A stretch of 64,000 nt of DNA from Halomonas maura (lineage in GTDB: Bacteria; Pseudomonadota; Gammaproteobacteria; Pseudomonadales; Halomonadaceae): positions 318,106-382,105 of the forward strand of contig NZ_JAUFPQ010000017.1 in NCBI RefSeq assembly GCF_030409305.1, given 5' to 3'. The position numbers and the translations under genes were made by a program. The notes beneath the pieces were generated by a model. The model ran no database searches. It saw nothing but the letters and a program-made list of their open reading frames with translations, and was not told the DNA's origin. Positions 1 through 8,771 of the stretch are shown here, one piece after another. Position 1 is the first letter of the stretch. Every line of letters begins with the position of its first letter.

Positions 1-888
1 GAAGGTCTTACTGACCATGCATCGAACACTGGCGGGAGGAGCTCTGGGCCAGCATTAACAATAAAAGCAGACGCGCAGGGCGAGACTCTGACTTTCGTGG
101 ATGAGTTGAATTTTCACTTCTGCTCTCATCTTCAGATGACCTTTGTTCCCGTCGGTTAGACACCGGTCGTCAAGGGCAAGCGAGAGTAGTCACTACACCA
201 TACGGTCATCGGCACGGTCTCCCCGGAGGGATGATCCCCTTTCAGTTGGTCGATGGACACCGTGAAGGGTGCCAAGATCGTCAAGTCCCTGAAGACGCTG
301 TTGCGGTATTGATTCGGCAGGCTGCGGATCTTCTGGAGCTATTCGCCGGTTCACCAGTGCCGAGAGATACACGACCTGCTGAGTCATCCTGAGATGCAGA
401 ACCGATTTCGACCGGAATCGTTGCCTGAGCCTTGCCAATACATTACATTAGAACCTTCTTGGAAGTTCGACAGGTGAGATGGATCACAGAACCGGAATCC
501 GGTCGATTTCGCCGGCAAGGCCGCCGCATCAGCTGAGTTTGACTATGCCTGGTTGCGAAATGGCCGGGTTGCTTCTGGGCGGTTTTCAGCTGAACAAAGT
601 GGGGGCATACTTCCTATAATGAGCTGATACAAATGAAAGATTCGATCCAGCCTGTCCCTGACACGCCCTCCCTTGCCGTGATGGATGCAAGGTATGGCGC
701 CGCTAGGTACGAGTGCAAGCGAGACACGACAGAACACCAACCCCGGGTCGTCTTCATCACGCCGCTTTCTCACTTACACTCCTGATTGCAACTTGTTTCA
801 ACCGCAATCGGGATTGTCCGTCTTCTGCTATGCTGGTCACGATTCCGAGATGTGACTCCACAACTCTGCGAACCAAAGGAGCAAGGCA
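1..888. other. Intergenic region upstream of the pilus operon, no convincing gene
   Basis: No open frame here gives a recognisable protein. A frame open from base 1 to a TAG at 157-159 could be the tail of a gene starting outside the window, but 53 codons is not beyond chance. Two minus-strand frames (193-438 and 543-773) look like no known family and have low-complexity, shadow-like composition. The last 100 bases must hold the promoter of the pilus operon; I could not fix a clear -35/-10 pair. The stretch may be decayed DNA. Confidence 0.5.
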
Positions 889-1383
889 ATGAACCGGATC
901 CAGGCCCTGCAAGCGACGCTGATCGCACTCGCTTTGTTCGGCACCGCCGTGCATGCTCAACAAACCTCCACCACGACTTTCCTGGTCAGCGCCACCGTCA
1001 ACGACACCTGCGAGATCGCCGCGACCGATCTCGCATTCGGGACATACGACCCTAACGCCGCCGACGACATGGACGGGACGTCCACCGTCACGGCCACCTG
1101 CACCAGTGGCACGAACTACGATATCGGGCTGGACACGGGCCAGAATACGCCTTCTACCACCACGCGGGCCATGAGCGATGGCGTCACCAACACCCTCGAT
1201 TACGAGTTGTACTCGGACTCGGCGCGCACGACGGTCTGGGGTAACACGGTCGGCGATGACACGCTCAACGTGACCTCGGCAGGCGGTGCCGAGAACCACA
1301 CCGTGTACGGCCAGATCCCGGCCGGCCAGTTCGAGCCGGCAGGCAGCTACAGCGACACCATCAACGTGACCGTTACCTACTAA
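889..1383 (+). CDS. Spore coat U (SCPU) domain pilin subunit, Csu type
   Basis: Structural subunit of a Csu-type chaperone-usher pilus, secreted across the inner membrane and assembled at the outer membrane. The 164-residue product has a signal peptide (hydrophobic core ALIALALFGTAVHA, cleavage after AHA/Q near residue 22) and a single SCPU domain with the typical early Cys followed by a FGTYDP segment. The C-terminus ends in the alternating S-D-T-I-N-V-T-V-T-Y strand that fits such pilins. An AAGGAGCAAGGCA sequence ahead of the ATG supports the start. It is first in a four-gene operon and the chaperone begins 12 bases later. Related to CsuA/B and CsuA, and probably the main shaft subunit because it is promoter-proximal (inference). 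Confidence 0.88.
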   Translation: MNRIQALQATLIALALFGTAVHAQQTSTTTFLVSATVNDTCEIAATDLAFGTYDPNAADDMDGTSTVTATCTSGTNYDIGLDTGQNTPSTTTRAMSDGVTNTLDYELYSDSARTTVWGNTVGDDTLNVTSAGGAENHTVYGQIPAGQFEPAGSYSDTINVTVTY

Positions 1384-1395
1384 GGACAACCTTGC

Positions 1396-2133
1396 ATGAA
1401 TCGGCCATGGAGGACCTGGAAACGCTGGCTCGTGGGCCTGGGGATATCGCTTGCCACCCTTGCCACCCAGGCGGCCAGCCTGTCCGTCAACCCCGTCCGC
1501 GTGACGCTGCACGACCCGCAACAGATCCGGCATCTTCAGCTGCGCAACGCCGGAGACGAGCCGATGGTCCTGCAAGTGTCGGTCAAGGACCTGTCCATCG
1601 CGGACAATCGGGAGCAGTACGCCGACAGCGACGCCCTGGTCGTCACCCCACCGGTGTTCACTATCGAACCCGGAGGGGAACAGGTCGTCCGCCTCGGGTT
1701 GGAGAACCCCGTCTCCGCCGGGACGGAGCGGGCCTTCCGGATATTCCTGGAACAGAGCCCGGGCACCCCCGGAGCGACTGACGACAACGACCAGCCCACG
1801 CAGATCCAGGTGAACCTACGGCTGGGCATCCCCGTGTTCGTCAGCCCGAACGCCCCGATGCCCCGGGCGCTCGACTGGGAGATCAAGTCGACGGACGATC
1901 GCCATGTCCGGGTTGTTGCCGAGAACCAGGGCAACACCCACTCCAGAATCACGACCCTGAGCCTGCGCGACGAGCAGGGGGAGGTGCTGGCCGAATCCGA
2001 CCGGTTAACCTACCTCCTCCCGGGAACCCGCAGGGCCTGGACGCTGACGCTGCCTGCCGATGGCGGAAGGCCACATCATCTCCGATTCCGGGATCAGCAT
2101 GGCTCCACGGAGATGGCATTGCGTTCCCGCTGA
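1396..2133 (+). CDS. Csu-type fimbrial periplasmic chaperone (CsuC-like)
   Basis: Periplasmic PapD-like chaperone that would cap spore-coat-U subunits and hand them to the usher. It has 245 residues: an N-terminal signal peptide (about residues 1-27, ending TQAA), then an immunoglobulin-like domain with the early strand SLSVNPVRVTLHD and the segment LQLRNAGDEPMVLQVSV. The strand with YADSDALVVTPPVFTIEPGG and a second beta-rich domain follow. Length fits the family. An AAGGA motif lies 9 bases before the ATG. The usher starts 3 bases after the stop, so the two are probably translated from one message. Confidence 0.9.
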   Translation: MNRPWRTWKRWLVGLGISLATLATQAASLSVNPVRVTLHDPQQIRHLQLRNAGDEPMVLQVSVKDLSIADNREQYADSDALVVTPPVFTIEPGGEQVVRLGLENPVSAGTERAFRIFLEQSPGTPGATDDNDQPTQIQVNLRLGIPVFVSPNAPMPRALDWEIKSTDDRHVRVVAENQGNTHSRITTLSLRDEQGEVLAESDRLTYLLPGTRRAWTLTLPADGGRPHHLRFRDQHGSTEMALRSR

Positions 2134-2136
2134 CAC

Positions 2137-4473
2137 ATGGAGGTCAGGGGGCTCCACTTTGTCGCCGGTGTCCTGCTGACGATGGCAGGTGCGGCGGCCT
2201 CGCCGGCCGGTTCGGCCGCCGGCGACAGCCTCTCCGCGGCCGACGACTACACGGTGCGGATGCTCGGCATCCGGGTCAACACCGTGTCCAAGAACCACGT
2301 CACCCGCGTCCTGCAGGATGAACGGGGGCGGCTCCTGGTCGATGAGGAGACGCTTGCCACCGCCGGCCTGACCGTACCGGACAGCCCATCCGCTCAGCGG
2401 AACGGCCGCCGTTACTATGCCCTGACTTCCATCCCGGAGCTCGGCTACACCATCGACGAGGACAGGCAGGAACTGGTCCTGGATGCCGGTGCCGCGGGCT
2501 TCCAGCCCCTCGAGCTCGACGGGATGGCCGGATACCATGCCCTGACGCAGCAGACAACACCCGGCGGCTTCTTCAACTACGACATCGTCCACCAGTCCAG
2601 CGACTTCGATGACACCACCCGCGGCACCATGGAGATCGGAATTTTCAATGCGCTGGGCACGGGCACGACCACATTCCTGGCATCGGATGCGCGCAGCGAA
2701 CGCGAGCTGACGAGGCTCAACACCACCTGGCGACGGGATTGGCCCGAGAGGACCCGCACCCTGTCGCTGGGCGATACCATCTCACGCTCGGCAAGCTGGG
2801 GGCGCTCGGTTCAGTTCGCCGGCATCCAGTGGGGGACCAACTTCGACACCCGGCCGGATTTCATCACCTTCCCGCTTCCCCGTATCAGCGGCGAGACCAC
2901 GGTACCGGCCTCCATCGACCTTTACACCAACGACCGCAGACGACTGCAGGAACAGCTCCGTCCCGGCCCTTTCTCCCTGGAGAACATCCCCGCGACGGTG
3001 GGGATCAACCAGGTACAGATGGTCATCCAGGACGTGTTGGGCCGGGAGCGGGTCATCACGCGCCCCTTCTATGTCAGCCAGTCCCTTCTCAGGAAAGGGC
3101 TGCAGGACTTCACCTACGAGGCCGGAGCTATTCGGCGGAACTACGCCATCCATAGCAATGATTATGGACGCGCCTTCTTCGCCGGCACGCATCGTCTGGG
3201 CCTCTCCGAACGACTCACCGGCGAGACCCGTGTCGAACTGGTCGAAGACCAGCAGACGGCCGGACTCGGCGCCGCCTGGTTGGCCGGGCCATCTCTCGGC
3301 GTGATCACGGCGGCCGCTGCCGGCAGTGCCAGCGATGCCGGCAACGGCGCCCTGCTCTCGTTGGGCGTCACTCGACGCGGCCAGCGGAACAGTTACGGCC
3401 TCCTTTACACCTGGGCGGCACGGAAGTTCCGCCAGCTCGGGCTACAGTCAGACGAGCCCGCCCCCGAGAAGATTCTCTCGACCCATTTCGGGAGACGGGT
3501 GGCCGACAATGTCTCGATATCCCTGGGCTACACTGGGGTCGACCGGCGGGACGGTTCCGACACGCGTCTTGTCGACGTCGGCCTGTCGACCCGCGTGTTC
3601 GACCGGGCTTCCCTCCACGCGAGCCTCCTCCGGAACCTGGAGAACCGCGAGACAACCGCCTGGATGACGCTGTCCGTCCCGCTGGGTTCGCGAACAAGCA
3701 GCAGTCTCAGTCATGTGCGCCGGGGTGACGACCAGGGAACCCGATTGCAGCTCCAGAGAAACCTGCCCCCCGGGAGCGGATTCGGCTACCGGCTTTCCAC
3801 GGAGGACAACGACAACGGCCATGACCGCCACCGGGCTACCCTGCAGGCGCGCACCGACTTCGGCAGCTACCAGGCCGACATCTCCCGCCTGGACGACCAG
3901 ACCAGCTACCGCCTCAATGCCAGCGGCGGCGTCGCCGTCCTGGGTGGCGATGCGTTCGTGTCCCGCTCCATCGATCGGAGCTTCGGCGTGGTGCGGGTGG
4001 GGCAATACCCGGCGGTACGAGTCTATCATGAGAACCACCTGATCGACCGCACCGGGCCGAACGGCATGGCCTTCATTCCCGACATGCGCGCCTTCGAGAG
4101 GAACCGGGTCCGGGTCGACGGTGGGGACCTGCCCCTCGATGCTCGGATCGACACACTGGAAAATACGGCCGTTCCGGGATATCGCCAAGGCGCACTGGTC
4201 GAGTTCGACGCCGAATCGGCCCGCGGGGCCCTGGTCACCCTGGTGCAGGAAAGCGACGAACCGATCCCGGCCGGGGCCACCGTCCGGGTCATTGGCAAGG
4301 ATCAACGCTTCCCCGTCGCCCGACGCGGCCAAGCATGGGTCACTGGCCTCGAGCCGGTGAGCACGCTCGAGGCGCGCTGGAACGCCCACCGGTGCACGGC
4401 CGAGATCCGCCTGCCGGACAATCCGGGTCCCGTCCCGCGAATCGGCCCCGTGACATGCAAGGAGACACCATGA
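2137..4473 (+). CDS. Csu-type fimbrial outer-membrane usher (CsuD-like)
   Basis: Outer-membrane usher forming the pore and assembly platform for the pilus. The 778-residue product has a short signal peptide (to about residue 28), an N-terminal periplasmic domain, a long beta-barrel region and C-terminal domains. The segment YTNDRRRLQEQLRPGPFSLE near residues 266-285 and the following VQMVIQDVLGRERV are typical of PapC/CsuD-type ushers. The length is near the lower end for the family but complete, with signal and C-terminal domains present. Its TGA overlaps the ATG of the second subunit gene (ATGA), indicating translational coupling. Confidence 0.9.
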   Translation: MEVRGLHFVAGVLLTMAGAAASPAGSAAGDSLSAADDYTVRMLGIRVNTVSKNHVTRVLQDERGRLLVDEETLATAGLTVPDSPSAQRNGRRYYALTSIPELGYTIDEDRQELVLDAGAAGFQPLELDGMAGYHALTQQTTPGGFFNYDIVHQSSDFDDTTRGTMEIGIFNALGTGTTTFLASDARSERELTRLNTTWRRDWPERTRTLSLGDTISRSASWGRSVQFAGIQWGTNFDTRPDFITFPLPRISGETTVPASIDLYTNDRRRLQEQLRPGPFSLENIPATVGINQVQMVIQDVLGRERVITRPFYVSQSLLRKGLQDFTYEAGAIRRNYAIHSNDYGRAFFAGTHRLGLSERLTGETRVELVEDQQTAGLGAAWLAGPSLGVITAAAAGSASDAGNGALLSLGVTRRGQRNSYGLLYTWAARKFRQLGLQSDEPAPEKILSTHFGRRVADNVSISLGYTGVDRRDGSDTRLVDVGLSTRVFDRASLHASLLRNLENRETTAWMTLSVPLGSRTSSSLSHVRRGDDQGTRLQLQRNLPPGSGFGYRLSTEDNDNGHDRHRATLQARTDFGSYQADISRLDDQTSYRLNASGGVAVLGGDAFVSRSIDRSFGVVRVGQYPAVRVYHENHLIDRTGPNGMAFIPDMRAFERNRVRVDGGDLPLDARIDTLENTAVPGYRQGALVEFDAESARGALVTLVQESDEPIPAGATVRVIGKDQRFPVARRGQAWVTGLEPVSTLEARWNAHRCTAEIRLPDNPGPVPRIGPVTCKETP

Positions 4474-4964
4474 AGTGCCTGATAGGGCATCCCCTGCCTG
4501 CGTTGCTGATTCTTCTCGTCGCCGGCCTCGGCATGCCGAGGCCGGCCGCGGCGTTGCTGGAATCGTGCGAGGTTAGCGCCACGGGGGTGAGTTTCGGCAC
4601 CTACGACCCGCTCGACGCCTCCGACACCGAGGCGGCCGGCAACGTCGAGGTCACCTGCACCGTCGTGCTTGTCGGGCTCCTCGTTACTTACGACATCGAG
4701 TTGAGCACCGGCGGCAGCGGAACGTATTTCCCGCGGGAAATGGCTTCGGGAACCAATTCGCTCGAATACCAGCTCTACACCGATGCGACCCGGGCAACAG
4801 TCTGGGGCGACGGTGTGAGCGGGACTGGAACCCGGGGCTTCAACACCTTTCTCTCGGTAGGCACCCATACCCAAGACTATGCCGTCTACGGATCCATTCC
4901 CGCCGGCCAGATGGTCGAGGCGGGAAGTTACTCGGACACGATAACGGTCACAGTGCTCTACTGA
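4470..4964 (+). CDS. Second spore coat U (SCPU) domain pilin, candidate tip subunit
   Basis: Secreted pilus subunit with 164 residues, exactly the same length as the first subunit. The ATG at 4470 overlaps the usher stop and is preceded by CAAGGAGACACC, which favours it over upstream starts. A signal peptide (LPALLILLVAGLGMPRPAAA) is followed by one SCPU domain with CEVSATGVSFGTYDP and the ending SDTITVTVLY. Csu operons usually end with a longer, two-domain adhesin (CsuE); here the last gene is single-domain, so its role as tip adhesin is only suggested by position. Confidence 0.87.
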   Translation: MKCLIGHPLPALLILLVAGLGMPRPAAALLESCEVSATGVSFGTYDPLDASDTEAAGNVEVTCTVVLVGLLVTYDIELSTGGSGTYFPREMASGTNSLEYQLYTDATRATVWGDGVSGTGTRGFNTFLSVGTHTQDYAVYGSIPAGQMVEAGSYSDTITVTVLY

Positions 4965-5257
4965 CTGACGGCTCGAGCCTACCGACAAACCATGACTGGC
5001 CCCGGCCCTGTCTCGCGGCAACGGACAGGGACGCGATGCAGTGTGCAGTGGCTCACCATTCGCGGCCTTCCCAGCGTACAGGCAATGTGATCTTACCCAG
5101 CAATCGTGGACACCGATCTAAGAGATCATTCGGGCCTCGAAGGCATCAGGACTGATCGCTGAAGCCTGCTGATAGAAGGGGGCCGATTCATCACCGGGAG
5201 AACAAGATAGGCAGGCACACACGAGAAGAACGAAACCAAAATCAGCTGATGGAATCG
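4965..5257. other. Intergenic host DNA between pilus operon and island end
   Basis: No gene or clear terminator is seen. Before the island inserted, this stretch would have lain directly downstream of the tRNA now found at the other end of the island. Confidence 0.5.
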
Positions 5258-5303
5258 TGGTGGGCCCAGCTGGACTCGAACCAGCGACCAAGGGATTATG
5301 AGT
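5258..5303 (-). repeat. Distal attachment site: displaced 3' fragment of the tRNA
   Basis: A 46-bp perfect copy of 28655-28700, containing the tRNA part from the anticodon loop to the encoded CCA (on the minus strand). Identity stops abruptly on both sides (G versus T before it, T versus C after it). This is the fragment cut off from the original tRNA when the element integrated and supplied a new 3' end. Confidence 0.93.
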
Positions 5304-5699
5304 TCGCTTTTAAATCAATAAGCCACTGATACACAAGGGAAAGCAACCGTAATCGAGCGAAAGGTACAGTTCTTTGGAATCAGTAGCTTAGCGAAATTTG
5401 AGGATAGCACATGAAGCTGGTGTGTGTACCGGTGGTGTACCGTTACTAGAGTCCATACAATGAGCCGCGGCGATAGCATGCATGATGGATTAGGTGTCGC
5501 ACCTGTCCGTTGAGATCGCAGGCCACCTGCCTGCCAAGCTGGAGGTCCACATGCCTAAGGCGCTCACAACGTGGACTAATCAATCAAGCAGGGCTTTGGT
5601 TGTACTTTCGGGCGCATCACACACCTCAAGACATCTTCCTCTAAAAAGCGCTGCTAGAAAAGTTCGGCGCCAAAGATGCGAAGGTAAGGAAAGAACTCA
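5304..5699. other. Island left end, mostly non-coding
   Basis: Holds probable integrase arm sites (5363-5441) and the upstream region of drmD. A short frame, 5551-5703, starts with ATG after GGAGGTCCAC and its TGA overlaps the drmD ATG (ATGA). It would encode 50 basic residues of no known family and could be a leader peptide coupled to drmD or chance. Confidence 0.4.
5425..5441 (+). repeat. Paired TGTACC boxes, candidate integrase arm sites (left)
   Basis: TGTACC occurs at 5425-5430 and 5436-5441, 11 bp apart (each within GTGTACCG). An inverted GGTACA lies at 5363-5368. The same box pair with the same 11-bp period occurs at the other island end (28589-28605). Lambda-type integrases bind short repeated arm sites in this position; the assignment is inferred. 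Confidence 0.45.
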
Positions 5700-8600
5700 A
5701 TGACAGCCAAGTCTGCCGAAGCACCTGAGCAGGGGCAAATCGTCAAGCTGCGCCACAAGATATGGGCGGTTATAGCAGTCAACAAAACAAATACGCAGCC
5801 AAACCAAACCATCCACAGGGTTGCCCTTGAGTGCCTGAGCGACGATGCGCTTGGAGAGAATGTCCAGGTTATTTGGGAGCGTGAAATTGCACCTTCTTTG
5901 ATTGAGTCTACTGCGCTACCTAATATCACCGCCCACGATGAGCCGGAACTCTTCGACGCTTTTATAAGATCCTTGCAATGGGGCGCTAGCTCGTTGGCCG
6001 TCGGCGATATGCTGCATGCCCCATTCCGGGGTGGCGTACAAATGGAGGAATATCAGCTCGCGCCAGTGATCCGGGCCACCAACATGCCCCGGGTACGCCT
6101 TTTACTAGCTGATGATGTGGGTCTAGGTAAAACCATTGAGGCGGGCCTGGTCACACAAGAACTCATCCATAGCCACAGGGCAAGTAGTGTATTAATCGTT
6201 TGCCCAGCTCATCTGAAGGTAAAATGGGTCGATGAGATGGCTGAGAAGTTCGGTCTCGAGTTTAAAATCATTGATCGGGATTCAGTCCTCAGAATGAGGA
6301 AGGAATATGGCCCAAGTATCAATCCCTGGGCCAGCTTTCCCCGGCTTGTGACATCTATCGATTACCTGAAAACAGAGCATCCTCGTCGTCTGTTTAATGA
6401 GTACACTCGCCGACGGCTTAAGGAAAGCCCAAACAAGCGCCCATGGGATCTCCTTATCCTAGATGAGGCCCATAACGCTGCGCCATCAGGCAAGAAACAA
6501 TATGTTCGCGATTCTGAGCGTACATCGCTTCTCAGATCCATTTCTGAACAGTTTGAGCACAAAATGTTTCTTACTGCCACACCGCACAATGGGTATCGAG
6601 AAAGCTTCACTGGATTATTAGAGATTCTGGATAATTTGCGTTTTTCGCGCGGCACGGATCTCGATAAGGCTCAACTGTCTGCAGTCGCCGTTCGTCGCCT
6701 AAAACAGGATATTTCCAACCCAGATGGCACGCTCCGCTTTCCAAAGCGAATCATCCTTCCTCGCAATGAGTCCGACGACCCTCAGCTCTACGTCAAGTTA
6801 GAAGGCGATGAACAACGCCTATTCAATTTTCTTGGAGCTTACACTGTAAGCCGTCTTGCCTCTGTCGACAAGCGTTCCGAACGTCCCTTGCAGTTCATTC
6901 TTACCCTGCTGAAAAAGCGAGCACTGTCCTCGCCTTTAGCACTACGCGAAAGTCTTGTCGTCCACACGACAAATGCTGGCATTAAAGATGAACTCAGCAT
7001 TGGTGAATCCCTATTCAGTAGATTCGAGCAAAAGGAATCCGAAGAGTGGAGTGATGACGACGAAAAAGAAGATAATCTGGAAGCCGCCACAGGTGCCGCA
7101 TCAAAACTCATTAATGAATTATCAGATGATGAGAAGCAGCTTCTGCGAGACATGTTTGAAATTGTAGATCGTCAGGTTTCTCACTTTTCCATTCAAGAAG
7201 ACAGCAAGGCTGCTGCGTTGATTTCCTGGATCAACAACAACTTACGCGATAATGACGAGTGGAACGGTGAACGCGTCATCATCTTTACCGAGTACAAGCA
7301 CACTCTCAATTATCTGGAGCGAGTGCTAGAAAAGCATGACTTTCTGGACGCAACGAGAATCATTGTCGGCGGCATGAATGATAGCGAGCGCCATAAAATC
7401 AACGACGAATTTCAGGCACCGAATAGTGAAACCGATGTGCGTATTTTGCTGGCAACAGATGCAGCATCCGAAGGCGCGGATTTTCAGAAGCACTGCCGCA
7501 ATCTGATTCACTACGAAATCCCCTGGAACCCAATTCGCCTGGAACAGCGCAATGGCCGGGTCGACCGCCATGGACAAAAGACCGACGAAGTTCGCATTCA
7601 TCACTTTGTTTATAAAAACCAGGAAGACTCTGAGTTTCTCAAACACATCGTCGATAAAGTCGAGACCATCAGAAATGATCTTGGCAGTGTTGGAGCCCTG
7701 ATTGCCGACAATGTCCGGCGAAAGGCACTTGATCAAGCCGTCAATCTTGCCGCGATCGATGAAGATGCGCGCAGACAAATCGCGCGAGAAGAAATGGCCA
7801 TTGAAGTACTTGATAACGAAAGCGTCACTCAAATGGTTGAGGCACTAAGCAAGGCGCGCAGCACCCTTGATATATCGGATAGCAATCAGTTGGAGCTACT
7901 GCGGCAGGCTTTACGGATCGAAGGCTGCGATGATGCCATCATTCACTTGAGCGACGTCGAGTTTACTTTGGCTCGTGTGCCAACCGCCTGGACCGAATGC
8001 AAAGCCTATGTCAGCACGGATCACCAGCAAAAGCGGCTTTCTTTTAATCGCAACAAGACTAGAGAAGATGATGCGGTAGGGATTGTCCATCTCGACCATC
8101 CTTTAATGCGAAGGGCGGTTTCTACCTTCCGGATTCAGATGTGGGGAGCCCCCTCATCCAGGCATCGCCTAAACCGGGTCGCTGTATCAGAATCCAACCT
8201 GATCACGTCGCCAGCCATTATTGCCTGGGGCCGGCTTGTGCTGCTGGGGCCCGAGCATAATCGTCTGCACGAAGGTCTGGTCCGCTGCCAACTGGTAATT
8301 GATAACAGAGCACTTGCGGTTCAGGAAATCACCCGACCAGAAGACTCCACAAGTTACACAGGCGACATCGCGAGTGTTCAGGAACTCATTACCCCCCATT
8401 TAGATGAGATTACCCAGCAGCTCGCTACCAGTGCCAATGCAGAGGCACAGCAGCTGATTACAACTTTAAACGAACGCGGGGAACTTGCTCGTAAACATGC
8501 ACAAAGCCTGGCCACAGAACGCATTGCCGCCATCAGAAATGCCATTAAAGACTGGCAAAAACGTTCTGCCGATATGCAGATGAAATTTTCCTTTGACGAT

Positions 8601-8771
8601 GAAGAACAAGAGCAACGGGAGCAGGATTTACTTGCCCTTCAGTGCAGACTCGAGCAACTTCAACTAGAACGAGAAACCGAGCCAAAACGCCAGAGAGATT
8701 TATACAAGGTGACAGATCAGCGAATGTACCCAGTTGCTCTGGAGGTTCTCCTTCCTAAGGAGTGGAACTGA
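5700..8771 (+). CDS. drmD: DISARM DrmD, SNF2-family helicase
   Basis: SNF2-like DNA translocase/helicase that defines class 1 DISARM. It has 1023 residues. The Walker A segment DDVGLGKT is at about residues 138-145, the DEAH box (LDEAHNAA) at about 255-258, then TATPHNG as motif III. The C-terminal helicase domain holds LLATDAASEGADF and RLEQRNGRVDRHGQ (about 583-626). A Glu/Gln-rich coiled-coil stretch precedes the C-terminus. AAGGA at 5686-5690 fits the ATG. The stop overlaps the start of drmMI (TGATG). All helicase motifs look intact. Similar SNF2 proteins exist in other defence loci, but the neighbours make the DISARM call secure. Confidence 0.93.
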   Translation: MTAKSAEAPEQGQIVKLRHKIWAVIAVNKTNTQPNQTIHRVALECLSDDALGENVQVIWEREIAPSLIESTALPNITAHDEPELFDAFIRSLQWGASSLAVGDMLHAPFRGGVQMEEYQLAPVIRATNMPRVRLLLADDVGLGKTIEAGLVTQELIHSHRASSVLIVCPAHLKVKWVDEMAEKFGLEFKIIDRDSVLRMRKEYGPSINPWASFPRLVTSIDYLKTEHPRRLFNEYTRRRLKESPNKRPWDLLILDEAHNAAPSGKKQYVRDSERTSLLRSISEQFEHKMFLTATPHNGYRESFTGLLEILDNLRFSRGTDLDKAQLSAVAVRRLKQDISNPDGTLRFPKRIILPRNESDDPQLYVKLEGDEQRLFNFLGAYTVSRLASVDKRSERPLQFILTLLKKRALSSPLALRESLVVHTTNAGIKDELSIGESLFSRFEQKESEEWSDDDEKEDNLEAATGAASKLINELSDDEKQLLRDMFEIVDRQVSHFSIQEDSKAAALISWINNNLRDNDEWNGERVIIFTEYKHTLNYLERVLEKHDFLDATRIIVGGMNDSERHKINDEFQAPNSETDVRILLATDAASEGADFQKHCRNLIHYEIPWNPIRLEQRNGRVDRHGQKTDEVRIHHFVYKNQEDSEFLKHIVDKVETIRNDLGSVGALIADNVRRKALDQAVNLAAIDEDARRQIAREEMAIEVLDNESVTQMVEALSKARSTLDISDSNQLELLRQALRIEGCDDAIIHLSDVEFTLARVPTAWTECKAYVSTDHQQKRLSFNRNKTREDDAVGIVHLDHPLMRRAVSTFRIQMWGAPSSRHRLNRVAVSESNLITSPAIIAWGRLVLLGPEHNRLHEGLVRCQLVIDNRALAVQEITRPEDSTSYTGDIASVQELITPHLDEITQQLATSANAEAQQLITTLNERGELARKHAQSLATERIAAIRNAIKDWQKRSADMQMKFSFDDEEQEQREQDLLALQCRLEQLQLERETEPKRQRDLYKVTDQRMYPVALEVLLPKEWN

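Noticed and set aside
193..773. Minus-strand frames at the left edge as an insertion-sequence remnant
   Set aside because: No transposase motif or terminal inverted repeats could be seen.
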